64,000 bases of DNA from Phycisphaerae bacterium RAS2 (GTDB lineage Bacteria > Planctomycetota > Phycisphaerae > UBA1845 > UTPLA1). The stretch spans positions 2,853,306 through 2,917,305 of the forward strand of contig CP036352.1 in the NCBI GenBank assembly GCA_007753915.1, written 5' to 3'. Position 1 is the first letter of the stretch. Each line of letters starts with the position of its first letter. A program made the translations under genes and the position numbers. Positions 17,535 to 26,451 of this stretch are shown here, one piece after another. The notes beneath the pieces are model-generated. The model was not told the origin of the DNA. It worked only from the letters and a program-made list of their open reading frames with translations, and did no database searches.

Positions 17535-18803
17535 ATGCTCCCCGCACCGATTCCCGACTACGAACAGGAGCGCCTCGCTGATCTGCGCGCCCTGAAGATT
17601 CTCGACACGAAGCCCGAAGAACGCTTCGACCGCATCGTCACGCTTGCGGCCGACATCTTTCACGCACCGATCGCCTACATCGCGCTCATCGACTCCGATC
17701 GTCAGTGGTTCAAGGCCAAGTGCGGCCTCACCGCCAATCAAACGGACCGGTCAATCTCCTTCTGCGGCCATGCGATCCTGCATACCGAGCCGCTGGTCAT
17801 TCCCGACACGACGCTGGACGAGCGCTTCCATGACAGCCCGCTGGTCACGCAGGAGCCGCACGTGCGCTTCTATGCCGGGCATCCGCTGGCCGGGCCGAGC
17901 GGGCAGAACGTCGGCACGCTCTGCATCGCGGACCGCAAGCCGCGCAACATCGACTCGCTCTCGCTGGAGACGTTCAGCCGACTGGCGGCGCTGGCCGAGC
18001 ACGAGCTGAACATGCTCGATCTCATCACCGTGCAGCGCGATCTGATCGACACCCAGACGCGCCTGCTGCGCATGCAGGAGCGGATGCAGCAGGAGTTGCA
18101 GGACGCCGAGCGATACGTGCGAACGCTGCTGCCGCCTCCCATTCACGAATCGGGACTGCGCATACACTGGCGATTTGAATCCAGCTCGGCCCTGGGCGGC
18201 GACATCTTCGGGTATCACTGGCTCGACGACGATCATCTCGCACTTTACGTCGCCGATGTAATGGGCCACGGCGTCGGAGCGGCCTTGCTGGCGAGTTCGG
18301 TGCAGACCGCACTGCGCAGGCAGACACTCCCCGCGACGCAGTTCAACGAGCCCGTTTCGGTCCTGCGCGGGTTGAACGCGGCCTTCCCCATGGCGCTGCA
18401 CGCCGACCGATTCTTCACCGCGTGGTACGGCGTGTTGAATCGCCGCACCCGTGAGCTGCGTTACGCCAGCGGCGGGCATCCTTCCGCACTGATGCTCGAC
18501 CCGTCGGGCGGCATTCACGAATTGAAATCAACCGGAACGATCGTCGGGCTGAACGTCGGTGTGCCCATCGAACAGGCGGGCATTTCGCTGCAACCCGGCG
18601 CTCGCCTTTACTTGATGACGGATGGCGTGGTGGAGGTTCGCACGGGCCCCGGCGCGCTCTTGGGGGTCGAGGGCCTCTCACGTATTATTCGCGGTGAAAC
18701 AAGCGAGAATCGCGTGGACGCCATCCACGAAGCGCTGCGCGCCATGCAGGCGAGCGAGCCTTTTGAAGATGACTTCTCGCTAATCGAAGTGCTGGTTGAA
18801 TAG
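17535..18803 (+). CDS. GAF domain / PP2C-type (SpoIIE/RsbU-like) serine phosphatase
   Basis: A 422-residue cytoplasmic sensor phosphatase from ATG 17535. Residues ~20-165 form a GAF domain, beginning with the E-x-x-R-L-x-x-L-R lead and F-D-R-I-V-T-L-A. A helical linker (165-200) follows, then a PP2C_SIG domain. The metal motifs are L-G-G-D-I-F-G-Y and V-A-D-V-M-G-H-G-V-G-A-A-L-L, followed by the S-G-G-H-P-S-A and L-M-T-D-G-V-V-E motifs. Relatives dephosphorylate anti-anti-sigma (STAS) proteins. A possible STAS-like small gene occurs at 35.9-36.1 kb, but no link is shown. The stop abuts the Shine-Dalgarno of the next gene, suggesting cotranscription. Confidence 0.88.
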   Translation: MLPAPIPDYEQERLADLRALKILDTKPEERFDRIVTLAADIFHAPIAYIALIDSDRQWFKAKCGLTANQTDRSISFCGHAILHTEPLVIPDTTLDERFHDSPLVTQEPHVRFYAGHPLAGPSGQNVGTLCIADRKPRNIDSLSLETFSRLAALAEHELNMLDLITVQRDLIDTQTRLLRMQERMQQELQDAERYVRTLLPPPIHESGLRIHWRFESSSALGGDIFGYHWLDDDHLALYVADVMGHGVGAALLASSVQTALRRQTLPATQFNEPVSVLRGLNAAFPMALHADRFFTAWYGVLNRRTRELRYASGGHPSALMLDPSGGIHELKSTGTIVGLNVGVPIEQAGISLQPGARLYLMTDGVVEVRTGPGALLGVEGLSRIIRGETSENRVDAIHEALRAMQASEPFEDDFSLIEVLVE

Positions 18804-18814
18804 GAGGGCTTCCC

Positions 18815-20200
18815 ATGCCGGCGACTGCGGCGATCGAAAAGGCGTTTGCATACCTGGAGCAGAACAAGTCCCGATTCATGGATGAGCTGTTCGACTTCCT
18901 GCGGATCGAGAGCATCTCGGCGCAGAAGGAGCACGAGGCCGACAACCGCAAATGCGCCGAATGGGTGAAGAAGCGCTTCGAAGCCGCCGGGCTGAAAGCA
19001 GATATCGAGCCGACGACGGGCTGGCCTGCGGTCATCGCACAGGGCGAACAAAGGCCCGGCCGGCCGACGCTGCTGTTCTACGGCCACTACGACGTGCAGC
19101 CTGAAGGCGATTTGAACCTCTGGCACACGGGGCCGTTCAAACCGGTGATCAAGGACGGCATGATCGTCTGTCGCGGCTCGGCCGACGACAAGGGACAGGT
19201 GTTCTGCGCGATGCTGGCGGCCGAAGCGTGGATGAAGACGGCCGGCTCGTTGCCGGTGAACGTGAAGTTTTGCGTCGAAGGCGAGGAGGAAGTCGGCTCG
19301 CCGAACCTGGCGCCGATGATCCGCAAGAATCGCGAGCGACTGGCCTGCGACTACGTCGTGATCCACGACACGGCGCAGGTCGGACTGGGCAAGCCCGCGG
19401 TGACAGCGGCGACGAAAGGGCTGGTCTATAAGGAAGTCATCGTGCGCGGCCCGAAGAAGGACCTGCACAGCGGCACCTTCGGCGGCGCGGTTGCCAACCC
19501 GGCCAACGTGCTCGCAGCGCTCGTCGCGTCGCTTCACGATGCAGACGGCCGTGTGAATATCCCCGGCTTCTACGACAAGGTGAAGGAAATGTCGGCTGAG
19601 GAAGTGAAGATGATGGAGGGGCTCGGCCTGAAGGAGTCCGACCTGCTTGCCGACCTGGGCAGCCCGAAGACCTGGGGCGAAAAGGCATACAGTGTGACCT
19701 ACCGCCGCTGGGCGCGACCGACGCTGGACGTGAACGGCATCTTCGGCGGCTACATGAAGGAAGGTTCCAGCACGATCATTCCCTCGTTCGCCGGCGCGAA
19801 GGTTTCGATGCGCCTGGTTCCCAACCAGACCGGTGCCGAGATCGACAAGCTCTTCGAGGCGGCGGTGAAGGCCCGCCTTCCCGACACGGTGACGTTCGAG
19901 ATCAAGACGCACGCGAACTGTGACCCGTACCTGGCGGATGTCACGTCGGCCGGCATGAAAGCCGCGCGGCAGGCGGTGGCGATGGGCTTTAACAAGGACG
20001 CGACCCTGATCCGCGAAGGCGGCAGTCTCCCCATTTTGCCCATGCTGAAGGAAGTGCTGGGGGCCGACAGCCTGATGATGGGTTACGCCCAGCCGAACTG
20101 CAACGCTCATTCGCCGAACGAGTTTTTCCACGTGAGCGATTTCGAGTCGGGCATGCGCGCGTCAGCCGCGTTTCTGGGCCTGATGGGTACGGGCGCGTAG
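18815..20200 (+). CDS. M20 family metallopeptidase (dipeptidase-like)
   Basis: A 461-residue zinc peptidase. GGAGGG overlaps the preceding stop and lies 8 bases before ATG 18815. The metal-binding and catalytic residues are visible: H and D of Y-G-H-Y-D-V-Q-P (~90), the bridging D of G-S-A-D-D-K-G-Q (~128), E-E of V-E-G-E-E-E-V-G-S (~160), a D in V-I-H-D-T, and a late H in N-C-N-A-H-S-P-N-E. A lid dimerisation domain lies between ~190 and 330. The set matches the M20A/CNDP-like dipeptidase subfamily acting on dipeptides. It probably shares a transcript with the phosphatase upstream. Confidence 0.88.
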   Translation: MPATAAIEKAFAYLEQNKSRFMDELFDFLRIESISAQKEHEADNRKCAEWVKKRFEAAGLKADIEPTTGWPAVIAQGEQRPGRPTLLFYGHYDVQPEGDLNLWHTGPFKPVIKDGMIVCRGSADDKGQVFCAMLAAEAWMKTAGSLPVNVKFCVEGEEEVGSPNLAPMIRKNRERLACDYVVIHDTAQVGLGKPAVTAATKGLVYKEVIVRGPKKDLHSGTFGGAVANPANVLAALVASLHDADGRVNIPGFYDKVKEMSAEEVKMMEGLGLKESDLLADLGSPKTWGEKAYSVTYRRWARPTLDVNGIFGGYMKEGSSTIIPSFAGAKVSMRLVPNQTGAEIDKLFEAAVKARLPDTVTFEIKTHANCDPYLADVTSAGMKAARQAVAMGFNKDATLIREGGSLPILPMLKEVLGADSLMMGYAQPNCNAHSPNEFFHVSDFESGMRASAAFLGLMGTGA

Positions 20201-20431
20201 TTACGGGACGAAGTCGCGCCGCATCGGCAGTTTCCGCGCGACGCGGCCCGCGCGCTCACTTGGCAATCGATCTCATACCGACTCTTCGCAAGGCCGATAT
20301 GTTCTTCGGCGGCGGAGCCGTTGCGTGGTTTCTCGAACAAACAGCCGTGGTCGTTTTCGGAGCAGCGACATTCGGCGCGGGTCAAGAGCTTGCTGCGCGG
20401 GGCGATATCGCGCGGCGCGAGGCGTTCTCCC
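20201..20431 (+). other. Gap upstream of the PEP-CTERM protein gene
   Basis: No gene seen. It contains GCGATATCGC, a 10-bp palindrome at about 20402-20411, close to the start of the next gene. Nothing else recognisable. Confidence 0.4.
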
Positions 20432-21550
20432 ATGCGAAAGAATCAGACGGCAATCAGTCTTGGTGTTGCGATTGTTTCATTGTGCTGGGCCTCGGCCGCG
20501 CACGCACAGTTCGGGAGCATCCAGCAGTTCCTCTTTCGCGGCTCCGAGTACCTGTTCGACCGTGACTTCATCTCCAGCCCGCAGGGCGGGCCGCTCTTCG
20601 ACAACAACATCTTTGAGCAGCGCGTCGAGTACAACCGAACCGGCGATGGCTACACCTACGAGTCGTTCCGCTTCTTCGGGCCGGACAGTTTCGACAATCC
20701 CAACACGCTCGATCTTGGGCCGCTCAAGGTCGTCCTTGGTCGCGATCCGGCCGTGGTGCAATCCCCACAGCCGATCGGTATTCATGACCGAATCGGCTAC
20801 ACGACGCGATTCATCCCGGAGCTTTTCTTCAGTTCGCAGACCGGCCAGCGAAACTTTGACATCTTCAGTGGCCAGACCGCGTTCGTGCCGGTTCCCCTGA
20901 ATTACACCATCACGCTCGATGCCGGTGTCCAGAACATGGAATGGACCGGCAACGCGTTGATCGACGCCGATGCCAAGATAAACGCATTGGGCTTCTATGA
21001 TTTTGAGCTCAGCTTTATCAACGTCGGAAACTACACCGCGGACGGATATCTGTTGCATGATGAGCAGGTCACGGACTTTGATTCCGGGCCCATTAACGTG
21101 AAGGGCAACATCCTGCTTGATGCCGTGGCCGGCATGCTTCAATTGAATGGAAATCCCGCGACAGCCGTTCCGCCTCGCATCGGGTCGTCGGCGTCGGGCA
21201 AGGGCAAGACTGTTGACGAACTCATGGTGCAGGTTGAAGCCGGTGAGCCAATCACTGACGAAGAGCTCTCCTTCCTCGTTCAGCAGATGTTCGTCACGGC
21301 ATTCAAGAACGACCCGCTCGGTTTCATCATGAACGGGCTGCCCGAAGTGGTTCCAGGCTTTGAAGGCCTCACCCTGGGCCTGACCCCGAGCAGCGATCCG
21401 GCGGCGATCGAGGCCGCCGCTCAAATCAGCGGGACAGACGGCGCCGCGACGGCTGTGCCGGAACCGGGGGTGCTCGTGCTCCTGCTCGTTTCAGCAATGG
21501 GGGCCCAGGCGTTTCGTTCCTGGCGGGTCCGCTTCAATCCCGCGCTGTAA
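20432..21550 (+). CDS. PEP-CTERM secreted protein
   Basis: A 372-residue protein from ATG 20432. A signal peptide is clear: M-R-K-N then a hydrophobic core and A-A-H-A-Q near residue 24. The body is beta-rich with many aromatic and Gly residues and no domain that I recognise. The C-terminus reads A-V-P-E-P-G followed by a hydrophobic helix and R-S-W-R-V-R, a PEP-CTERM tail. Its target is presumably the cell surface after processing by exosortase. It is unlike the propeller PEP-CTERM proteins at 12.6-14.5 kb. It is followed by a strong terminator. Confidence 0.8.
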   Translation: MRKNQTAISLGVAIVSLCWASAAHAQFGSIQQFLFRGSEYLFDRDFISSPQGGPLFDNNIFEQRVEYNRTGDGYTYESFRFFGPDSFDNPNTLDLGPLKVVLGRDPAVVQSPQPIGIHDRIGYTTRFIPELFFSSQTGQRNFDIFSGQTAFVPVPLNYTITLDAGVQNMEWTGNALIDADAKINALGFYDFELSFINVGNYTADGYLLHDEQVTDFDSGPINVKGNILLDAVAGMLQLNGNPATAVPPRIGSSASGKGKTVDELMVQVEAGEPITDEELSFLVQQMFVTAFKNDPLGFIMNGLPEVVPGFEGLTLGLTPSSDPAAIEAAAQISGTDGAATAVPEPGVLVLLLVSAMGAQAFRSWRVRFNPAL

Positions 21551-21895
21551 CACCCGCCGGAACTGGTCAGCGCCGCGTTGAGCATAGGGACGCTTGTTCG
21601 TTCGCGACCGAAAAAAATTATGGTTTCTATTCACCCTGCTGGAGCGATCCAGTAGGGTTTTTTTATATCGGCCGAGGCAAGCCACTGCCACGGGGGTCAT
21701 GCACACGCCCTTGACGGCCGCCCTCGAACCGGCGAAGCAGGACCGCTACTAGATAGACTTGGCCGCCGAACACGCCCTAAGATAAAGAAACCTCGGGCAC
21801 CGGTATTCCGCAGCGATTTCAATTCATGCGACCGGCAGGACGGGGAACGCGGTCGTCGCCATCGTACACGACCCGGAGACGAGGAAGTGATCGCA
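21551..21895 (+). other. Intergenic region with one terminator
   Basis: About 345 bases without a gene. The only clear element is the rho-independent terminator at 21633-21664. The promoter of the next gene must lie downstream of it, but I cannot place it. The short frames here do not look coding. Confidence 0.5.
21633..21664 (+). terminator. Rho-independent terminator
   Basis: ACCCT-g-CTGGA, loop GCGA, TCCAG-t-AGGGT, followed by seven T. It ends transcription from the PEP-CTERM gene 80 bases upstream. Confidence 0.85.
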
Positions 21896-23023
21896 ATGGA
21901 AATCGAAGCCGCTCGCGCGCAGATGCCCATTTGCCGCGAATACAACTTCATGGACCATGCAGCGGTCGGGCCGGTCTGTGGTCCCGCCGGCGACGCGATG
22001 CGCGCATACCTCGAAGAGGCCCAGCACCATGCCTGGGCGCGCGGCGGCATGTTGCCCGAGACGGCTCGCGTCCGCCAGAACGCCGCCAAACTTCTGAACT
22101 GCCACCCCGAAGAGGTCACGTTCGTCAAGAACACCTCCGAAGGCCTGGGCTATGTCGCCAACGGACTGCAATTCTCCAAAGGGGACAACATCGTCACCAC
22201 CGGTGTCGAATTTCCCGCCAATATTTATCCGTGGATGAATCTCCGTTCGCACGGCGTGCAGCTCAAGATGGTGCCGGAAGACAACGGCCGCATCCCGCTC
22301 GAGCGTCTCGTCGAGTTGATCGACGATCGGACGCGCGTCGTCACCGTTTCGGCCGTACAATACGCCAGCGGGTTCCGCACGGACCTCGCCGCCCTGGGGA
22401 CGATCTGCCAGCAGCGCGGCGTTCTGTTCTGCGTCGATGCGATCCAGGCGCTGGGCGTGCTGCCGATCGACGTGCGCGCGATGAAGATTGATTTCCTAAG
22501 CGCCGACGGGCACAAGTGGCTGCTCGGGCCGGAAGGCGCGGGGGTCTTCTACTGCCGCCACGAATTGCTGGGCCTGCTGCGTCCGTCGAGCGTGGGCTGG
22601 CTCAACGTGCGCGACGCGATGGCGTTCAACGACTACCGGTTGGAGTTTCGAGATGACGCGCGGCGATTCGACAGCGGAAGCTACAACTTCGCGGGCGTCT
22701 GGGGACTTGGCGCGTCGATCCAATGGCTGCTCGGCATCGGCATCGACGAAGTTTGGAAACGCGTCGAACTGCTGACAACCCGTCTCGCCGATGGCGTCCG
22801 CGAGAAGGGCTACCGGCTCGTCAGCTCGCGCCAGGCCGGCGAATCCAGCGGCATTGTGTGCTTCGTTTCGGCAAAGTTCGACCACGCTCGAATCGTCAGC
22901 CATCTTCGCCAGGAATACCGCACGGTCATCTCCACGCGCGGCGGCCGTCTGCGCGTCAGTCCGCACTTCTACAACACCGAAGACGAAATCGACCAGTTGA
23001 TCGAACACCTTCCGGCGCACTGA
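21896..23023 (+). CDS. Class V aminotransferase / cysteine-desulfurase-like PLP enzyme
   Basis: A 375-residue fold-type I PLP enzyme from ATG 21896 (GAGGAA nine bases upstream; GTG 21887 is an alternative). The conserved features are N-F-M-D-H-A-A-V-G-P (substrate end), N-T-S-E-G-L (phosphate contact), the Asp in F-C-V-D-A-I-Q-A-L-G and the Schiff-base Lys in S-A-D-G-H-K-W-L-L-G-P-E-G (~206). There is no obvious catalytic-loop Cys as in IscS/SufS, so it may be an aminotransferase or lyase. It is followed by cardiolipin synthase after 74 bases. Confidence 0.85.
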   Translation: MEIEAARAQMPICREYNFMDHAAVGPVCGPAGDAMRAYLEEAQHHAWARGGMLPETARVRQNAAKLLNCHPEEVTFVKNTSEGLGYVANGLQFSKGDNIVTTGVEFPANIYPWMNLRSHGVQLKMVPEDNGRIPLERLVELIDDRTRVVTVSAVQYASGFRTDLAALGTICQQRGVLFCVDAIQALGVLPIDVRAMKIDFLSADGHKWLLGPEGAGVFYCRHELLGLLRPSSVGWLNVRDAMAFNDYRLEFRDDARRFDSGSYNFAGVWGLGASIQWLLGIGIDEVWKRVELLTTRLADGVREKGYRLVSSRQAGESSGIVCFVSAKFDHARIVSHLRQEYRTVISTRGGRLRVSPHFYNTEDEIDQLIEHLPAH

Positions 23024-23097
23024 CTGCCTCGCTCATAGGGGCTATACTGGAGCCGGCGCACGCGCCGACGCGCTCGCGCGCCCAGGCGGTAGCGCCC

Positions 23098-24546
23098 ATG
23101 CCCTCTTTTGAATTCTGGACCCTCGTTTCGCTCGCATCGTATGTCTGCGCCATCGTCGCAATCATCGACATCCTGATAAAGCGACGCGACCCGCGCGGCA
23201 TGATCGCCTGGATCTTCGCCCTGATCTTTCTTCCCATCGCCGGTGTCGTGCTCTACGCGCTAATTGGCTACCCTCCGCTTTATCGAAAAGTTCGCCGCCG
23301 TGAGAAACGCAAGCGCATCATCGCCGCGGCCCTCGCTGCGCGCTCGCAAGCGACCGTCGCCGCGCACCCCGCCGACACGGCCCTGGCCACCGATGCATCG
23401 CAGCGCGCCCTCATGGCCATGGCCAGCGCGGTCAGCGAGACGTCGCCCACCGGCGGCAACACCGTCGAAATCCATCACGACGCCGAAAAAATGTTCGCCG
23501 CCCTATTCGCCATGATCGAGTCGGCCCGGTCGCACGTTCATCTCGAATACTACATCTATGCCGACGACGAGACCGGCCGCGCGCTGGGCGATCTGCTGGC
23601 TCGTAAAGTGCGCGAGGGAGTCGAGGTGCGCCTGCTCTTGGACGCGGTTGGCTCATGGAAATTGTCTCGTGCCTTTGTACGCGATCTGCAATCGCGCGGC
23701 GTGCGGGTCGCCTTTTTTCTCCCATGGGGCCTGACGACGCGCCGCCTGAACATCAACTGCCGCAACCATCGCAAGCTCGTGGTCGTCGACGGAGTCCACG
23801 CCGTCATCGGAAGTCACAACATCGCAGACGAGTACCGCGGGCGTAAAGCACGGTTCGGTCCCTGGCGCGACACCACGCTTTGCATCCATGGCCCGGCCGC
23901 CGCGCAATTGCAGGAGATCTTCGCCGAAGACTGGCACTTCGCCACACGCGAGAGCCTGCTCGCTGAACGTTACTTCCCGACGGTGGATCCCGCCGGCAGA
24001 CAGGTCGTTCACATCATCCCAAGCGGGCCGGATCGGCGACCGCGCATCCTCGATCATTTGCTCTTCGCCGCGGTGTCCGATGCGCGGCACGCCGTGCTGC
24101 TGATCACGCCCTATTTCGTGCCGGACAACGCCATGCTGCTCGCGCTGGAGTCAGCGGCCTTGCGCGGCGTGCGCGTGCGGCTGTTGCTTCCATCGAAGTC
24201 TGATCACTGGATGGTGCTATGGGCCGGCCGCGCAACGTATCAGGAGCTACTCGAAGCGGGCGTGGAGATATACGAATACGACCGCGGCATGTTGCATTCC
24301 AAGGTCGTCGTCGTCGACCAGCGCTGGGCGATGGTTGGCTCGGCCAACATGGATGTCCGAAGCTTTCGCATCAATTTTGAACTGACCAGCATCCTCTACG
24401 ACGCCGACGCCGCCCGGTTGCTCGAAGCCGATTTCGACGCCCTGCTCGCATCATCTCACCGCGTCCTGCCCGGCGAAATCGCCGCTTACAGCTTCGGGCA
24501 GCAACTCGCCCTCGGCGCAGCACGCATGGCCACGCCGGTGCTATGA
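23098..24546 (+). CDS. cls: Cardiolipin synthase (phospholipase D family)
   Basis: A 482-residue phospholipid synthase from ATG 23098 that joins two phosphatidylglycerols into cardiolipin at the inner membrane. Two N-terminal TM helices (residues ~5-27 and ~38-58) enclose the R-R-D-P-R-G loop typical of Cls. Two HKD motifs are present: N-H-R-K-L-V-V-V-D-G (~223) and L-H-S-K-V-V-V-V-D (~399), each followed by a G-S-x-N. Length is normal for the family. The neighbour is a minus-strand PEP-CTERM gene ending convergently. Confidence 0.93.
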   Translation: MPSFEFWTLVSLASYVCAIVAIIDILIKRRDPRGMIAWIFALIFLPIAGVVLYALIGYPPLYRKVRRREKRKRIIAAALAARSQATVAAHPADTALATDASQRALMAMASAVSETSPTGGNTVEIHHDAEKMFAALFAMIESARSHVHLEYYIYADDETGRALGDLLARKVREGVEVRLLLDAVGSWKLSRAFVRDLQSRGVRVAFFLPWGLTTRRLNINCRNHRKLVVVDGVHAVIGSHNIADEYRGRKARFGPWRDTTLCIHGPAAAQLQEIFAEDWHFATRESLLAERYFPTVDPAGRQVVHIIPSGPDRRPRILDHLLFAAVSDARHAVLLITPYFVPDNAMLLALESAALRGVRVRLLLPSKSDHWMVLWAGRATYQELLEAGVEIYEYDRGMLHSKVVVVDQRWAMVGSANMDVRSFRINFELTSILYDADAARLLEADFDALLASSHRVLPGEIAAYSFGQQLALGAARMATPVL

Positions 24547-24626
24547 GTTTCAGCGAGGCCGGGCCCGCTTGCGCGCGACATGTTTCATCGCACCGTCCCA
24601 CGAATGTGCGCTGGTTATTGTGACAA

Positions 24627-24660
24627 CAAAAAATAAGAGGACACGCATTGCGTGCCCTCT
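24627..24660 (-). terminator. Rho-independent terminator of the PEP-CTERM gene at 24.7 kb
   Basis: Read on the minus strand: GAGGGCACGCA pairs with TGCGTGTCCTC (one mismatch), followed by TTATTTTTT. It lies about 45 bases after the minus-strand stop at 24706. Confidence 0.8.
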
Positions 24661-24705
24661 CGTGAAGAAACTTGAATCAAGTCGCCCAGCGACTCCTCGG
24701 TCGCA

Positions 24706-26109
24706 TCAGCGGCTCGACGACCGGCGGCGCGGGCGGAACAGCGCAAAGCCCATCGCCAGGGCAGCCAGTGTTGCCGGCTCGGGAACGTTAAGCCGCAGGA
24801 AGCCATCACCCAATGCCGTGCCGGCCCCATTGCGCAGCGTCGCGAGGAAATACACCAGGCCGCTGTCGGTCAGGTGAATGTCATTCGGCTGGATGGAAGC
24901 GAGGAACACGTCGTCGTCGAAGAAACCGTTGTTGTCGAGGTCGATCGGATCGCCCTCGCGGATCAGCACGGTCGTGCCGTTGTAAACCAGGACGTTGTCA
25001 ATGTTCGGATCGCCGATGTCGGTGTTGCCCGCCAGCAGCCAGTTGCCGAGGCGGTCGCCCGTGAAACTGCTGAACGTGTTGCCCCAGTGCTCGGCGCCGG
25101 CAATCAAATCGCCCGTCTTGGCAAGCAGAACACCATTGCGAACGGCCCAGTCGTTGTCGGCCGGGTCATCGCCGCGCGAAAACCAATCGCCGTTGCTGAC
25201 CATGCGCGTGAAGAAGATGTCGGCCATGATCGGCGTGCCGACGCCGGCGACCGGCGAACCCTCCTGAATCACGATGGTGTCATTGACGGCAAGAATGTCG
25301 TCAATCGCTGTGTTGGGGTTCTCGGTGTCGCCCTCCGCAAACCAGAACGCGCCATCGGGCGTGCCGCCGGAATCGCTCAAGTCGAAGCTATCCCAGATCT
25401 CCAAGCCGATCGGCGTGATGCCCGACTGCTTGAACGCCATGTTGTCGCGAAAAATGGCCGGATACCGCGTCGAGTGGAGATTCGTGATCGGCGTGTTGAC
25501 GAATGACACGCGCCCGTCATCCAGCAGATACACCGAGTTCATCGAGTTTCCGAACGTTTCGTTGCCGGAGTTGCCCGGAGGGTTGTCGATCAGGCCCAGG
25601 GCCGCGTCGCCCATCTGAACCTGGATCGTGTGAACGCCGCCGACAACTTTGACAATCTTCTCGAAGACCGACGCCACGCCGCCCTTCGCCCGGAAGCTGA
25701 ACGCGATGTTGCCCGCCGAGTCCCACGCGGCCGGTACCGGCGAGTCAAAAAAGTCATATTGCTCGCCTGGGGCGCCGCCCTGTACGGGCTGGCCATCCTG
25801 CGCGAACATCGTGCCGCCCAGGCCCGATCCCTTAACGAGTATCGAGTCATTCGTCGTCGCCTGTGTCGTGCGGCCCTTGAGCATCCATTCGCTGCCGTCA
25901 TGGCTGATCGAGAGGTCTTCCAGCGCGAGCCAGTTTGTCGCGACCGGATTGCCGCCTCCATCGAGCGCGCCCGGAACCGTCCCCGACGAATGCGTTGTGA
26001 TTTCCGTATAAATCACGCTTGGGCCGACGGCCAAAGCAGCCGACGCACCCCACACCAAGGTAAACGCGACGCACGCGCCGCGCACGAACTTCGAACGAAA
26101 CACAAACAT
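24706..26109 (-). CDS. PEP-CTERM secreted protein
   Basis: A 467-residue protein from ATG 26109, with GGAGAA six bases upstream. It has a signal peptide with basic start, hydrophobic core and A-A-L-A-V cleavage region (~30). The body contains repeated W-L-A / D-N-x-x-V-Y-N and S-x-x-G-D-W-F/G-N-W blocks, suggesting several beta repeats. The end reads L-N-V-P-E-P-A-T-L, a hydrophobic helix and P-R-R-R-S-S-S-R, a PEP-CTERM sorting signal. No enzymatic motif is seen. It is followed by a clear terminator. Confidence 0.82.
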   Translation of the reverse strand: MFVFRSKFVRGACVAFTLVWGASAALAVGPSVIYTEITTHSSGTVPGALDGGGNPVATNWLALEDLSISHDGSEWMLKGRTTQATTNDSILVKGSGLGGTMFAQDGQPVQGGAPGEQYDFFDSPVPAAWDSAGNIAFSFRAKGGVASVFEKIVKVVGGVHTIQVQMGDAALGLIDNPPGNSGNETFGNSMNSVYLLDDGRVSFVNTPITNLHSTRYPAIFRDNMAFKQSGITPIGLEIWDSFDLSDSGGTPDGAFWFAEGDTENPNTAIDDILAVNDTIVIQEGSPVAGVGTPIMADIFFTRMVSNGDWFSRGDDPADNDWAVRNGVLLAKTGDLIAGAEHWGNTFSSFTGDRLGNWLLAGNTDIGDPNIDNVLVYNGTTVLIREGDPIDLDNNGFFDDDVFLASIQPNDIHLTDSGLVYFLATLRNGAGTALGDGFLRLNVPEPATLAALAMGFALFRPRRRSSSR

Positions 26110-26451
26110 GGAAGCTTCTCCTTCCCGTACAAGCCGACGTGTGTTGACACGCCAGCCCTCTTGCCTCGCGGCAACCACCAGCCCCCTACCGGGACTTTCC
26201 CATTTCCTATGATGTTAAGGTTAACGGAATCGGACCGATCAATCAAGGATTTTGCCGAGCTTCACCGGGAAATTCCAAACCGGGGTCCGTTCTCGATTTG
26301 TGTGCCAAACGCTTGCAGAGCAAGCACTTCCAAGCACGTGATGCCCCGGCTTCAGCCTAATGCCAAGAATCGAGACAGCGCCGCAGTCGTGGCAACTTCG
26401 AATGCGTAATTGCACGAACCACGCTGGTTCTGCGACCCGATCCGATTTGAC
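26110..26451. other. Intergenic region upstream of the PEP-CTERM gene
   Basis: About 340 bases without a supported gene. A small hairpin, GCTTGC-AGA-GCAAGC, lies at 26311-26325 with no T-run. The promoter of the PEP-CTERM gene (minus) should lie here. Nothing else recognised. Confidence 0.4.
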